DNA of 64,000 nt from an uncultured Haemophilus sp. (GTDB taxonomy: Bacteria; Pseudomonadota; Gammaproteobacteria; Enterobacterales; Pasteurellaceae): the NCBI GenBank assembly GCA_905205995.1, contig CAJLFU010000004.1, positions 3,186 through 67,185 of the forward strand, written 5' to 3'. How positions within the stretch are numbered: the stretch's first letter is position 1; every line of letters starts with the position of its first letter. A program made the translations under genes and the position numbers. Of the stretch, positions 32,666 to 42,640 are shown in pieces. The notes under the pieces are model-generated. The model was not told the DNA's origin, made no database searches, and was given only the letters and a program-made list of their open reading frames with translations.

Positions 32666-33853
32666 TTAATCAAATAATCCTTTAATCGTTAACACTAACC
32701 AGTCCCAACCTTTACCTAAGAAACCACCTTCTTGCACGTCTTCTAATGCTTGAAGATTAACAATTGCCACATCCTTGCCATCTAGTTGATAAACGATTTT
32801 ACCAACAACCTGACCTTTTGTTAAAGGTGCTTGTAAGTATTTGTTATCTAATTCGTAACGTGCTTTTAAGTCTGCTTGTTTGCCTTTTGGCACAGTAATA
32901 AAGCCATCTTGTAATAAACCGAGTTGAACTTCACCTTTATCACCGTAATAAACCGATTGTGTTGAAATTTTTTCATTGGCTTTGTGGGCTTTTAATGTTT
33001 CAAAGTTAGCAAAACCCCATTGTAAGAGTTTTTTGCTTTCTACTTCGCGGCCTTTATAGGTTGGCACGCCCATGACAACAGAAATCAAACGCATATTATT
33101 TGGACTTGTTGCCGATGCGACAAGGTTATAACCAGCTTGGCTAGTGTGACCGGTTTTCATACCATCCACATTAATGGTTTTGTCCCATAGTAAGCCGTTA
33201 CGGTTAGGTTGTTTGATTTTGTTAAAGGTGAAGTCTTTTTCTGCGTAGATTTTATATTCTTCAGGTAAATCACGAATAATGTGCGCACCAATAATCGCCA
33301 TATCACGTGCGGTTGAATATTGGTTTGGATCGTCTAAACCGTGTGGCGTAGTGAAGTTGGTATTTTTTAAGCCAAATTGTTGAACGTATTTATTCATGGT
33401 ATCAACGAAGTTAGCCACGGTACCAGAAATATGTTCTGCTACTGCGACACACGCATCATTACCTGAAACAATGATAATCCCTCTGTTTAAATCACCAACA
33501 GATACTTGCTGATTTAAATTTAAGAACATTTTTGAAGAATCTGGGAAGTTTCTTCCCCAAGCACTTTCGCCAATGGTAACCATATCTTCATTATGAATTT
33601 TGCCTTGTTTTAATGCAGCACCTACCACATAACTAGTCATCATTTTAGTTAATGAAGCAGGGTATTGGCGTTGATCTGGATTAAGTGATGCAAGCACCGC
33701 ACCAGAATTGTAATCCATTAAAACATAAGTTTGCGCATTCACTTCTGGTACTGCGATACCGTATTGAATGTCTTCAGCCACAGCAAATGTTGATGCTGCC
33801 ATTAATCCCGAGAATAGAACAATTTTTTTCAATTTTGCAGATTGTTTTAACAT
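32666..33853 (-). CDS. dacA: D-alanyl-D-alanine carboxypeptidase (PBP5)
   Basis: A 395-aa periplasmic penicillin-binding protein with a signal peptide (residues 1-26, ending TFAVA). The active-site motifs are SLTK (Ser67, Lys70), SGN (130-132) and KTG (233-235). It removes the terminal D-Ala of peptidoglycan pentapeptides. The C-terminus (GWDWLVLTIKGLFD) is an amphipathic helix that would anchor it to the inner membrane. AAAGGAAATGCT precedes the ATG. It belongs to the cell-wall cluster with rlpA, rodA and mrdA. Confidence 0.97.
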   Translation of the reverse strand: MLKQSAKLKKIVLFSGLMAASTFAVAEDIQYGIAVPEVNAQTYVLMDYNSGAVLASLNPDQRQYPASLTKMMTSYVVGAALKQGKIHNEDMVTIGESAWGRNFPDSSKMFLNLNQQVSVGDLNRGIIIVSGNDACVAVAEHISGTVANFVDTMNKYVQQFGLKNTNFTTPHGLDDPNQYSTARDMAIIGAHIIRDLPEEYKIYAEKDFTFNKIKQPNRNGLLWDKTINVDGMKTGHTSQAGYNLVASATSPNNMRLISVVMGVPTYKGREVESKKLLQWGFANFETLKAHKANEKISTQSVYYGDKGEVQLGLLQDGFITVPKGKQADLKARYELDNKYLQAPLTKGQVVGKIVYQLDGKDVAIVNLQALEDVQEGGFLGKGWDWLVLTIKGLFD

Positions 33854-33874
33854 AGCATTTCCTTTAATAGCGTA

Positions 33875-34732
33875 TTAGTTTTTATAAGTATAAACGATTA
33901 CGGGTTGCCCATTGATCGTTTTTTGTAGTTTTGTTTTTAATTGATTCATATCCGCTTGATCCGCAATTGGCCCAAAATGGATTTCGTAGTTTCGTCCATT
34001 TTGGTTAATTTCGGTTTTGATGTCGTCTAACGCGAGCTTTGTGATGATGCTTTCTGCTTGATTTTTTGACGACAGAGCGAGTAGTTTTAGCTTGAAGACA
34101 GTTTTTGCATCGTTTGTGCTGTCTAAGTTTTGATTTTTTTTTTCGTTGTTTTTATTGATAACTAAACGATCACTAGCTTCTTGCGTTTTAGCATGCTTGG
34201 CGAGTGTTTTTGCTCCCGCACCTGAAATTTGACCTTTATGATCCACATGTAACGCTTCAATTCTTACTTGCCCTGTACCACGAGCAATAAGACCCAATTC
34301 TTTCGCAGCAGAATGGGATAAGTCAATGATACGTTTCTCACTGAATGGACCGCGATCATTAATCCGCACGATCACTTTGCGATTATTATGCAAGTTTGTG
34401 ACAACTGCATAAGAGTTTAAAGGCAACGTTTTATGGGCAGCGGTGAACAGTGCCGAATTATAGCGTTCACCATTAGCTGTTTTACGACCATTAAATTTAT
34501 GGTGGTAATAGCTTGCTGTCCCTTCTTTTGAATAGGATTTCGCTTCATTACCTTGCGTGGTGTATGTTTTACCATTCACTTCATAGCTCTGTGGCGCTTG
34601 AACGGTCGTAGTAATCGACAGTGAATCCCCTTGAATACCATACATTTTTTGTGTATCTGCAAAAGCAGAGAAACTTGAGCTGCTTATCAAGGTGAAAAGT
34701 GCGGTCGTTTTTAAGATGTTTTTTAATGTCAT
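33875..34732 (-). CDS. rlpA: RlpA, septal-ring lytic transglycosylase-like protein with SPOR domain
   Basis: 285 aa from the ATG at 34732. It has a signal peptide without a lipobox cysteine at the expected place (ends SSFSAFA). The double-psi beta-barrel domain contains GTASYYHHKFNGRKTANGE and the catalytic-type RINDRGPF. A Lys/Asn-rich linker follows, then a C-terminal SPOR domain of about 75 residues that binds denuded glycan at the division site. RlpA enzymes cut denuded peptidoglycan in some species; activity here is not proven. A TTG 5 codons upstream is an alternative start. Confidence 0.9.
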   Translation of the reverse strand: MTLKNILKTTALFTLISSSSFSAFADTQKMYGIQGDSLSITTTVQAPQSYEVNGKTYTTQGNEAKSYSKEGTASYYHHKFNGRKTANGERYNSALFTAAHKTLPLNSYAVVTNLHNNRKVIVRINDRGPFSEKRIIDLSHSAAKELGLIARGTGQVRIEALHVDHKGQISGAGAKTLAKHAKTQEASDRLVINKNNEKKNQNLDSTNDAKTVFKLKLLALSSKNQAESIITKLALDDIKTEINQNGRNYEIHFGPIADQADMNQLKTKLQKTINGQPVIVYTYKN

Positions 34733-34785
34733 ACTTATTACTTTCAAGATTATCGGTGTTCTCTATAAGAAAGCCAAACGGGAAA

Positions 34786-35901
34786 TTAGTTCCCTTTCAT
34801 GAAGCGAGGTTTGTGAGTATGAATCGACATTACTAAACCAAAGCTCGCCATAATGGCTACATATGAAGTACCGCCGTAGCTAAAGAGTGGTAAAGGTACC
34901 CCTACAACAGGCAAAATACCGCTCACCATACCGATATTCACGAAGACATAAACAAAGAAAATCAGCGTAGTGGCACCGGCAAGAATACGCCCAAAAGAGG
35001 TTTCTGCATTCACCGCAATTATTAAGCCACGGATAATAATAAACAAATAAATTGCCATCAGAATAAGAAAACCGACCATTCCATGTTCTTCACTCATCAC
35101 GGCAAAAATAAAATCAGTGTGTGGTTCAGGTAAAAATTCTAATTGGGATTGTGTCCCTTGCATCCATCCTTTGCCTGACATACCGCCTGAACCGATGGCA
35201 ATTTTGGATTGCAAAATGTGGTAACCTGCCCCAAGCGGATCTTTCTCTGGGTCAAGTAAAGTTAATACACGCATGCGTTGGTAGTCATGCATTAAATACA
35301 TCCACATGATAGGAATAAATACCGCTAAGCCAACTAATGCAGCAAGAATAAGCCACCAACTCATCCCTGCTAAGAATACCACGAATAAGCCCGATGCACT
35401 AACCAGAATTGATGTCCCTAAGTCTGGTTGAATGGCTACAAGTAAAGTTGGCACCATAATCATAGCGATAGCAATAAAGGTTTCGCTCATTTTAGGTGGT
35501 AATGGGCGATTACCTAAATACACTGCCACCATTAATGGTACTGCGAGTTTGACAATTTCAGAGGGCTGAAAGCGAATAAAACCAAGATCTAACCAACGCT
35601 GTGCTCCTTTACTGATTGTACCAAAGGCATCAACTAAAATTAGCATAATAAAACCAACTAAATATAAATAAGGGGCCAGGCGTTGATAAAATTTAGGGGG
35701 AAGCTGTGCCATAATCATCATGACAACAAAACCTAATATGACCTGAATGATACGGTTTTGGAACATGACTTCACTCGCGCCTGATGCACTATAAAGCACG
35801 AGCATACCATAGGCAGTAATGGCAGCTAAACCAATAAATAATAAGAAATCAATGTGTAAGCGTTGCCATAATCGCAAGCATAAAGGCACTTTTTCTTCCA
35901 T
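34786..35901 (-). CDS. rodA: RodA, peptidoglycan glycosyltransferase of the elongasome
   Basis: A 371-aa SEDS-family membrane protein with about ten helices, including QPSEIVKLAVP, QPDLGTSILVSASGLF (with the essential Asp) and the C-terminal GVPLPLFSYGGTSYVA. It polymerises lipid II during side-wall growth in partnership with PBP2, whose gene directly precedes it with a 1-nt overlap (TAATG). MreBCD, the scaffold of the same machine, is encoded at 42641-45335. Confidence 0.97.
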   Translation of the reverse strand: MEEKVPLCLRLWQRLHIDFLLFIGLAAITAYGMLVLYSASGASEVMFQNRIIQVILGFVVMMIMAQLPPKFYQRLAPYLYLVGFIMLILVDAFGTISKGAQRWLDLGFIRFQPSEIVKLAVPLMVAVYLGNRPLPPKMSETFIAIAMIMVPTLLVAIQPDLGTSILVSASGLFVVFLAGMSWWLILAALVGLAVFIPIMWMYLMHDYQRMRVLTLLDPEKDPLGAGYHILQSKIAIGSGGMSGKGWMQGTQSQLEFLPEPHTDFIFAVMSEEHGMVGFLILMAIYLFIIIRGLIIAVNAETSFGRILAGATTLIFFVYVFVNIGMVSGILPVVGVPLPLFSYGGTSYVAIMASFGLVMSIHTHKPRFMKGN

Positions 35902-37877
35902 TATTCATTCTCACTTGGTTGGGGTTCTTGCGTTGGTGCGTCTAACTCAGTTTGGTCCGTCATCTTTTCTTTTTCAGCATTTTGTTGACGTTCAATTTGC
36001 GGCAAGCGTTTATTTAGATAGAAATCCATAATTTGACGCACAATTGGCGCAGCATTACTTGAGCCGCCACCTGCATTTTCTAAAATAATCGTGACAACTA
36101 ATTTCGGATCTTCATAAGGTGCATAAGCAGTGAACCAAGCATGGTCATGCAATTCTTTTTTCAATCCTGCAGCATTATATTTTTGGTTTTCTTTTAAGCT
36201 GAAAACCTGTGCAGTACCGGATTTCCCAGCTACATGATAATTGGTGCCGACAAAGGCTTTTCGTCCTGTTCCTGCACCAGAATTCACGACATTAAACATC
36301 CCGCGTTTAGCCGCATCCCAATAAGCTTGTTTCGGATCAGTAATATCCTCATATAAAAGCGGATCTTGATATGGCTCAATAATGGAGCCTTCCACTGATT
36401 TCATTAAATGAGGCGTATGGATTTTTCCGTTATTGACCACAATCGAGGTCGCTTTTGCCACTTGTAATGGTGTAGCCGTCCAATAACCCTGACCAATACC
36501 CACTGAGATGGTATCGCCTTGTACCCAAGGTTTTTTATAACGTTTTTGTTTCCATTCTTTACTCGGCATATTGGCCGTGGCTTCTTCTTGAATTTCAATA
36601 CCAGTAGGCATACCAAAGCCAAAACGTTTCATCCACATGGAGAAACGATCAATGCCTAAATTAAAGGCAGTTTGATAGAAGAAGGTATCCGATGATTCTG
36701 TAATGGCTTTATTTAAATCTGTATAGCCGTGCCCTGATTTTTTCCAATCTCGGAAACGCTTTGTCGAGTTTGGAAGCATCCAGTAACCTGGGTCAAAAAT
36801 GGTGGTATGAGGCGTAATCACCCCTTCCGTTAATGCTGCAACAGCAACAAATGGTTTTACCGTAGAGGCTGGCGGATAGACCCCTTGTGTTGCACGACTG
36901 TAAAGTGGGCGAGCAGGGTCGTTTAATAAGCGTTTGTAATCGCTAGCAGAAATCCCATCCACGAATAAATTATTGTCATAACTTGGTGTAGAAACCATGG
37001 CTAATACGCTGTTATCTTTCGGATCTAGTACCACAACTGCACCTTTTTGCCCTGAAAGTAATGACATAATATAGCGTTGCAAGGCTAAATCGATAGTCAG
37101 ATGAATACTTTTGCCCGCTGTGGCTGGTTGCTCACGTAATTTACGGATAACTTTTCCGCGGTTATTGATTTCCACTTCTTCAAAACCCGTTGTACCGTGG
37201 AGTTGCTCTTCGTAATAACGCTCAATACCCAATTTCCCCATATCTGTGGAACCTGCGTAGTTAGCAAATTTCTCTTCTTTTTTTAGGCGCTCAACATCTC
37301 GGTCATTAATACGTCCCACATAACCCAAAATATGGGTCATGGTTTCGCCATATAGATAATTTCGTTTGAAATAAGGGCGAACATCAAGACTTGGATATTT
37401 ATATTGGTTTACTGCAAAACGGGCGATTTGTTCTTCCGTTAAGCTTGGTTTGAGTAAAATGGGGGTATAACGTGTGCCGCGGCGACGTTCTTTTTTGAAA
37501 TGTTCAATGTCTTCGTCTGTAAGCCCCACAACATAGCGCAACTCATCAAAAGTGCGGTCTAAATTTTCGGTTTTTTCTGGCACGATATATAAGCCGAAAA
37601 AGGTGAGGTTTTCTGCTAGTAGTTCACCATAACGATCGTAAATTAATCCGCGAGTAGGAGGTAATGGAAGTAATTTAATGCGGTTACCGTTAGAGCGAGT
37701 TTGATACGTTTCATAACTCACCACCTGAAGGTGGTAAATATTGGCAAATAATACGCCACTTAAGGCCAAAATACCGATGAATGCCACCAATGTTCGACGC
37801 GCAAACAAGTTCCGCTCCGCTTTTTTATCGCGGATCGGTTCGTTGGTTGGGGCAGCAAAGAATTTCTTTAAATTCAT
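35901..37877 (-). CDS. mrdA: Penicillin-binding protein 2, transpeptidase of the elongasome
   Basis: A 658-aa class B PBP. The membrane anchor is at about residues 29-50. The pedestal domain contains LLPLPPTRGLIYDRYG. The transpeptidase domain has the active-site STVK (YPPASTVKPF), SSD and KSGTAQ motifs. It cross-links peptidoglycan for rod-shape growth. The last about 40 residues are an acidic tail (DAPTQEPQPSENE), somewhat variable in the family. It is 15 nt after rlmH, in the classical rsfS-rlmH-mrdA-rodA-rlpA-dacA order. Confidence 0.97.
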   Translation of the reverse strand: MNLKKFFAAPTNEPIRDKKAERNLFARRTLVAFIGILALSGVLFANIYHLQVVSYETYQTRSNGNRIKLLPLPPTRGLIYDRYGELLAENLTFFGLYIVPEKTENLDRTFDELRYVVGLTDEDIEHFKKERRRGTRYTPILLKPSLTEEQIARFAVNQYKYPSLDVRPYFKRNYLYGETMTHILGYVGRINDRDVERLKKEEKFANYAGSTDMGKLGIERYYEEQLHGTTGFEEVEINNRGKVIRKLREQPATAGKSIHLTIDLALQRYIMSLLSGQKGAVVVLDPKDNSVLAMVSTPSYDNNLFVDGISASDYKRLLNDPARPLYSRATQGVYPPASTVKPFVAVAALTEGVITPHTTIFDPGYWMLPNSTKRFRDWKKSGHGYTDLNKAITESSDTFFYQTAFNLGIDRFSMWMKRFGFGMPTGIEIQEEATANMPSKEWKQKRYKKPWVQGDTISVGIGQGYWTATPLQVAKATSIVVNNGKIHTPHLMKSVEGSIIEPYQDPLLYEDITDPKQAYWDAAKRGMFNVVNSGAGTGRKAFVGTNYHVAGKSGTAQVFSLKENQKYNAAGLKKELHDHAWFTAYAPYEDPKLVVTIILENAGGGSSNAAPIVRQIMDFYLNKRLPQIERQQNAEKEKMTDQTELDAPTQEPQPSENE

Positions 37878-37892
37878 CGGTAATGTAACGCG

Positions 37893-38360
37893 TTATTCTC
37901 TGTGATAAGGATGATTTGTGGTTAGCGACCAGGCGCGGTATAAGCTTTCTGCCACCACAACACGCACTAATGGATGTGGCATTGTGAGTGGAGAAAGTGA
38001 CCAACTTTGTTCCGCAGCTGCTTTGCATTCAGGGGATAAGCCTTCAGGCCCACCAATAAGCAAGCATACATCACGACCATCATTTTTCCAACTCTCTAAT
38101 TGCTCAGCAAGTTGTGGAGTTGTCCAAGGTTTGCCTGGGATATCTAATGTCACCACCTTGCCTTTTCCGCAAGCGGCAAGCATCGCTTTACCTTCCTGTT
38201 CTAAGATGCGTTTAATATCAGCATTTTTGCCACGCTTTCCCGCAGGGATTTCAATGAGTTCAAAAGGCATATCTTTAGGAAAACGACGTTGGTATTCTTC
38301 AAATCCAGTTGTCACCCAAGCTGGCATTTTTGTACCCACTGCGATTAATGTGATTTTCAT
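37893..38360 (-). CDS. rlmH: 23S rRNA pseudouridine-1915 N3-methyltransferase
   Basis: 155 aa from the ATG at 38360, exactly the family length; the TTG five codons earlier is not the start. It is a SPOUT-fold methyltransferase: MKITLIAVGTKMPAWV at the start, LIGGPEGLSPE as SAM-binding loop and the C-terminal LVRVVVAESLYRAWSLTTNHPYHRE. It methylates pseudouridine 1915 in helix 69 of the 70S ribosome. It is cotranscribed with rsfS and mrdA. Confidence 0.97.
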   Translation of the reverse strand: MKITLIAVGTKMPAWVTTGFEEYQRRFPKDMPFELIEIPAGKRGKNADIKRILEQEGKAMLAACGKGKVVTLDIPGKPWTTPQLAEQLESWKNDGRDVCLLIGGPEGLSPECKAAAEQSWSLSPLTMPHPLVRVVVAESLYRAWSLTTNHPYHRE

Positions 38361-38399
38361 CCTTTTCTCTTTCAAAAGACAGTCAAAATTGACCGCACT

Positions 38400-38708
38400 T
38401 TATGCCCAAAGTTTTTCTAACTGATACATCTCACGCGCATCACGTTGCATAATATGTACGATAGTTTGGCCGAGATCCACCACGATCCAATCAGCCGTAT
38501 TACGACCTTCTTCACCAAAGGTCTCATAACCGGCTTTTTTACATTCTGCAATAAGGTTATCTGCCATAGCAGACACTTGGCGGCTAGATGTACCAGTACA
38601 AATAATCATATTTTCAGTAATCGATGATTTGCCTTTTACATCAAAATGCACAATTTCAGTGCCTTTTAAATCATCGAGTTTATCAATTACAAATTCAACT
38701 AATGACAT
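38400..38708 (-). CDS. rsfS: Ribosomal silencing factor
   Basis: 102-aa Iojap-family protein with the motifs IVHFDVKGKSSITENMIICTGTSSRQVSAMA and DWIVVDLGQTIVHIMQRDAREMYQLEKLW. It binds uL14 on the large subunit and blocks joining of the subunits when nutrients run short. It is the first gene of the cell-wall cluster on this strand; an uptake signal lies between it and rlmH. Confidence 0.96.
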   Translation of the reverse strand: MSLVEFVIDKLDDLKGTEIVHFDVKGKSSITENMIICTGTSSRQVSAMADNLIAECKKAGYETFGEEGRNTADWIVVDLGQTIVHIMQRDAREMYQLEKLWA

Positions 38709-38826
38709 TTCTTTTCCTATTTAAATAAAGCGATGAATTTTATCATTGAATGAGGTAAAGGGGTAGGCTTAGGGCGGATTTTATTTGAATTGTTTTATGG
38801 TTGTAACAGAGTTTGGCAATAATATT

Positions 38827-38845
38827 GGGGCAGTCATTCTGCCCC
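38827..38845 (-). terminator. Hairpin after the YidE-type transporter gene
   Basis: GGGGCAG and CTGCCCC pair over 7 bp with a 5-nt loop, 16 nt past the transporter stop. The T-run is poor, so it is a weak or moderate terminator. Confidence 0.55.
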
Positions 38846-38860
38846 AAGTTTGAAAGGGTA

Positions 38861-40513
38861 TTAAACCCATAAAAGAATCGCTAACAATTGCGGTGAAATG
38901 ATCCGCAAGAACATTGTGAGCGGATAAACTGTCGCGTAGGAAAGGGAGGCTGCACCACTTCCTTCTTTTAGTTCGTTTGCGAAAGCGAGCGCTGGAGGAT
39001 CAGTCATCGACCCCGCCAATAAACCACAAAGTGAAAGGTAGTTTAATTTAGCATATAAACGCGCAATGACACCTACAATCATTAATGGTATGAGTGTGAT
39101 AAAAATACCGTAGCCCATCCATTCAAGACCAGAACCATTGGTGAGCGTGTCTACAAAGCTACCGCCAGATTTTAAACCCACCACAGCAAGGAAGAGCACA
39201 ATACCAATTTCGCGCAATGCCAAGTTAGCACTTGGCGGCATAAACCAATAGAGTTTACCGATAGAGCCAATTCGAGCTAGGATTAACGCGACAACTAATG
39301 GTCCACCAGCAAGACCTAATTTTAATGCTACTGGGAAACCAGGAATGTAAAAAGGAATAGAGCCGAGTAACACCCCTAAGCCAATCCCAATAAATACCGG
39401 TAACATTTGCACTTGTAGCAGTTTCTGTTTCGCATTCCCGATTACTGAAATGGCTTGGTTGAGAATGTCGGTTTTACCAACCATATGCAATACGTCACCG
39501 AATTGAAGAGTTGTATGGGCTGTAGGCACCAATTCCACACCCGCACGATTTAAGCGTGAAATCACTACACCGTATTTTTTATGGATGCCGAGATGGCGAA
39601 TTTGTTTACCTAATACTTTTTCATTGGTAACCACAACGCGTTCAGAACGAATTTCACCACTCAAGCTTGCGACTGGAACATCTACTTCTTCCCCGATAAT
39701 AAGATGCATTTTTTTCAAGCCTTCAGGATTGCCAACTAAATGTAAAATGTCACCAAGTTGAACATCGGTATCCGCTTTCGGCACAATGACTAATTCACCT
39801 CGTTTTAAGCGAGAACACACGACATCTTCATCATCAAAACCTGGAATCTCAATCAAATGGATGCCGTTGAGATTGGTATTGGTGATTTTTAGAGACATGC
39901 TTTTGAGCGCTTCTTTGTCGTGGCCACTTTCTTTTTCAAAATTCGCTGCTTCTTCATCCACTTTAATCTTAAAGAAAAGACGAATAAGCCACATAGAAAG
40001 TAAAATACCGCAAATTCCAAAAGGATAAGCCATCGCATAGGCCATACCCATGTTAGATGTTGTTTGCGACATCCCTAATTCGGAAAGAATTTGCTGACCC
40101 GCACCGAGGGATGGGGTATTGGTGACCGCCCCAGAGTAAATACCCAGTGCGACATCAAGCGGAATATCCGCAAGCTTATAAATGAGAATTGTCACCAGTG
40201 CACCGAGTGCAACGATTAAAATGCCTAACCCATTTAACGTTAAGCCTGATTTTCGTAAGGAGGCAAAAAAGCCGGGGCCCACTTGAATACCAATCGTATA
40301 AACAAACAGAATTAAGCCGAACTCTTGCACAAAATGTAATGTATGGCTATCTAATTTAATGCCATATTGGGTGGTGAAATGGGCAACTAAAATACCACCA
40401 AATAGCACGCCCCCAATGCCCAGTCCTACACCTTTAATTTTAAAATGCCCAATCCATAGACCAATTACGGCAACGAGGGCAAGCAAACTAATGGTAATCG
40501 CAGTTTCACTCAT
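38861..40513 (-). CDS. YidE-type membrane transporter with two TrkA-C domains
   Basis: A 550-aa protein of the aspartate:alanine exchanger (AAEx) family. Five or six helices are followed by two soluble RCK_C/TrkA-C domains (about residues 200-370, each with a DxxHLVG-like turn: GDILHLVGNPEG and GDVLHMVGKTD), then another five or six helices with LGLAGGPLVVALILARIG. It resembles the H. influenzae and E. coli YidE proteins, whose substrate is unknown. It is transcribed alone and is divergent from the ABC transporter at 40679. Confidence 0.88.
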   Translation of the reverse strand: MSETAITISLLALVAVIGLWIGHFKIKGVGLGIGGVLFGGILVAHFTTQYGIKLDSHTLHFVQEFGLILFVYTIGIQVGPGFFASLRKSGLTLNGLGILIVALGALVTILIYKLADIPLDVALGIYSGAVTNTPSLGAGQQILSELGMSQTTSNMGMAYAMAYPFGICGILLSMWLIRLFFKIKVDEEAANFEKESGHDKEALKSMSLKITNTNLNGIHLIEIPGFDDEDVVCSRLKRGELVIVPKADTDVQLGDILHLVGNPEGLKKMHLIIGEEVDVPVASLSGEIRSERVVVTNEKVLGKQIRHLGIHKKYGVVISRLNRAGVELVPTAHTTLQFGDVLHMVGKTDILNQAISVIGNAKQKLLQVQMLPVFIGIGLGVLLGSIPFYIPGFPVALKLGLAGGPLVVALILARIGSIGKLYWFMPPSANLALREIGIVLFLAVVGLKSGGSFVDTLTNGSGLEWMGYGIFITLIPLMIVGVIARLYAKLNYLSLCGLLAGSMTDPPALAFANELKEGSGAASLSYATVYPLTMFLRIISPQLLAILLWV

Positions 40514-40678
40514 ACCGACCTCTAATTTATTAAAAATTTAACTATTTTGGATTATAACAATTTGATTTCCTACCCGCTTGTAACAAAGTCAAAAAATGTT
40601 ATCTCTATCACATTTTTTCTTGCTTAAAAATAAACACCGCCTAAAATGACCGCACTTTTTTGATTTTATAGGTTGATT

Positions 40679-42469
40679 ATGGATTACGCTCAAGAGGCCA
40701 TTAATTCACTTTTATGGATAGTAAAAACATTAGCGATGACGGCTGTTGTGTTTAGCTTTGGTATTTTCTTAATAGTCCGTTTTACCCACTGGGGCAAGCA
40801 ATTTTGGCAATTTGCAGGTGGGTATCTTTCACCACGCCGAAGTATTAAACCTTTGCTATTTTTCTTGTTAATTGTGGCGATGACATTGGTTAGCGTGCGT
40901 ATTAGCTTGGTGCATTCCGAGTGGTATAACAATATGTACACATCCTTACAGGAATTTAATGAACCGGTCTTTTGGGATCAAATGGTGCTGTTTTGTGTGA
41001 TTGCGACAAGCTCTGTCATGACGGCATTACTTAGCTATTATTTAGAACAACGCTTTTCTATTAATTGGATTGAATGGTTGAATAGTCAGTTAGTAGATAA
41101 ATGGATGGATAATCGTGCGTACTATAAAACGCAGTATGTTTCCGCTAACTTAGATAACCCTGATCAACGTATTCAACAAGATGTGCAATCTTATGTGAGA
41201 ACCTCGCTCTCTTTAAGTACGGGGGTGATTGATGCAGTTACATCCATGATTTCTTACACGATCTTATTGTGGGGATTAGCTGGGCCTATGATGGTATTTG
41301 GGACTGAAATTCCACGAATGATGGTGTTCTTAGTGTTTGCTTATGTGATTATTACCACGGCGATTGCATTCCGTTTGGGGCGTCCGTTAATTATGTTGAA
41401 TTTCGTCAACGAACGCTTAAACGCTAACTATCGTTATTCTTTAATTCGTATCAAGGAATATGCAGAAAGTGTAGCATTTTATGCCGGTGAGAAAGTTGAG
41501 AGTAGCCAACTTTATAAACAATTCGGCTCGGTGATCAATAACATGTGGGATATTGTTTATCGAACCTTAAAATTCTCTGGTTTTAACCTAGTGGTTAGCC
41601 AAGTTTCGGTTGTGTTCCCTTTGCTCATTCAAGTGGGACGTTATTTCGAGAAGCAAATTAAACTCGGTGATCTGATGCAAACGCTACAAGTATTTGGTAA
41701 GTTGCATTCAAATCTTTCGTTCTTCCGTAATTCTTACGATGGTTTTGCCGGATACAAAGCCACACTAGATCGTTTAAGTGGCTTTAGTTATGCGATTGAT
41801 ATGGCTAATCGTCAATCAACTTCACATTTACATGAACATGAAACTGATGTGATCTTTAAGGATTTAAGCATCAGTAATCCATTTGGAAAAACCTTAATTG
41901 AGAATTTAAATTTGACACTGCCACAAGGTTCGACCCTATTAATTCAAGGTAATTCAGGGGTGGGTAAAACCACGTTGTTGAGAACCGTAGCAGGGCTTTG
42001 GGCGTATTCTAAAGGGGATGTGTATTGTCCTACTCATCAGCTTTTCTTATCGCAAAAGCCTTATTTACCGCAAGGTAGTTTGTTAACGGCACTGGCTTAT
42101 CCGAATGAAGAACAGGCCTTTAATCGTGATGAGATGATTGAAGTATTAAAACAAGTGTCTTTAGGGCACTTACAAGATCGTTTAGATCAAGAACAAGATT
42201 GGACACGTATTCTTTCTCTTGGTGAGCAACAACGTTTGGCTTTTGCTCGTTTGCTATTACACAAACCGAAAGTAGCATTCCTGGACGAAGCCACAGCGAG
42301 TATGGATGAAGGCTTAGAAGATACGATGTACCGTCTATTAAAAGAACATTTACCTAATACAACGGTTATTAGCGTGGGGCATCGTTCAACTTTACAAGCT
42401 TTCCATCAGCAACAATTGATGATTTTAGGTAACGGCAAGTGGCGATTCACTGACCGAAATCTTGTATAA
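40679..42469 (+). CDS. SbmA/BacA/YddA-type ABC transporter (fused permease and ATPase)
   Basis: 596 aa from the ATG at 40679. The N-terminal half has six membrane helices with the family pattern SEWYNNMYTSLQEFN and WIEWLNSQLVDKWMDNRAYYK, typical of the peptide uptake permease/ATP-binding subfamily that includes YddA and BacA-related proteins. The C-terminal half is a nucleotide-binding domain: Walker A GNSGVGKTTLLR, the signature-like ILSLGEQQRLAFARLLLHKP and Walker B VAFLDEATASMD. The substrate is unknown; relatives move peptides, cobalamin or very long-chain fatty acids. The position between the YidE-type gene and mreB matches H. influenzae. Confidence 0.88.
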   Translation: MDYAQEAINSLLWIVKTLAMTAVVFSFGIFLIVRFTHWGKQFWQFAGGYLSPRRSIKPLLFFLLIVAMTLVSVRISLVHSEWYNNMYTSLQEFNEPVFWDQMVLFCVIATSSVMTALLSYYLEQRFSINWIEWLNSQLVDKWMDNRAYYKTQYVSANLDNPDQRIQQDVQSYVRTSLSLSTGVIDAVTSMISYTILLWGLAGPMMVFGTEIPRMMVFLVFAYVIITTAIAFRLGRPLIMLNFVNERLNANYRYSLIRIKEYAESVAFYAGEKVESSQLYKQFGSVINNMWDIVYRTLKFSGFNLVVSQVSVVFPLLIQVGRYFEKQIKLGDLMQTLQVFGKLHSNLSFFRNSYDGFAGYKATLDRLSGFSYAIDMANRQSTSHLHEHETDVIFKDLSISNPFGKTLIENLNLTLPQGSTLLIQGNSGVGKTTLLRTVAGLWAYSKGDVYCPTHQLFLSQKPYLPQGSLLTALAYPNEEQAFNRDEMIEVLKQVSLGHLQDRLDQEQDWTRILSLGEQQRLAFARLLLHKPKVAFLDEATASMDEGLEDTMYRLLKEHLPNTTVISVGHRSTLQAFHQQQLMILGNGKWRFTDRNLV

Positions 42470-42640
42470 AACACCATTAAAATTGACCGCACTTACCTTG
42501 TTAGAAAAAATAGTGAGCTAAGTGTAGATGAACAAAGTAAAAAATTCTGTCATCAAACTCAATTTTTTGGTACATTTAGCACAATTTTTTTCTATGCTCA
42601 GAAATGAGTAATTTTTCACCAAACTAATGACGGAATTCTT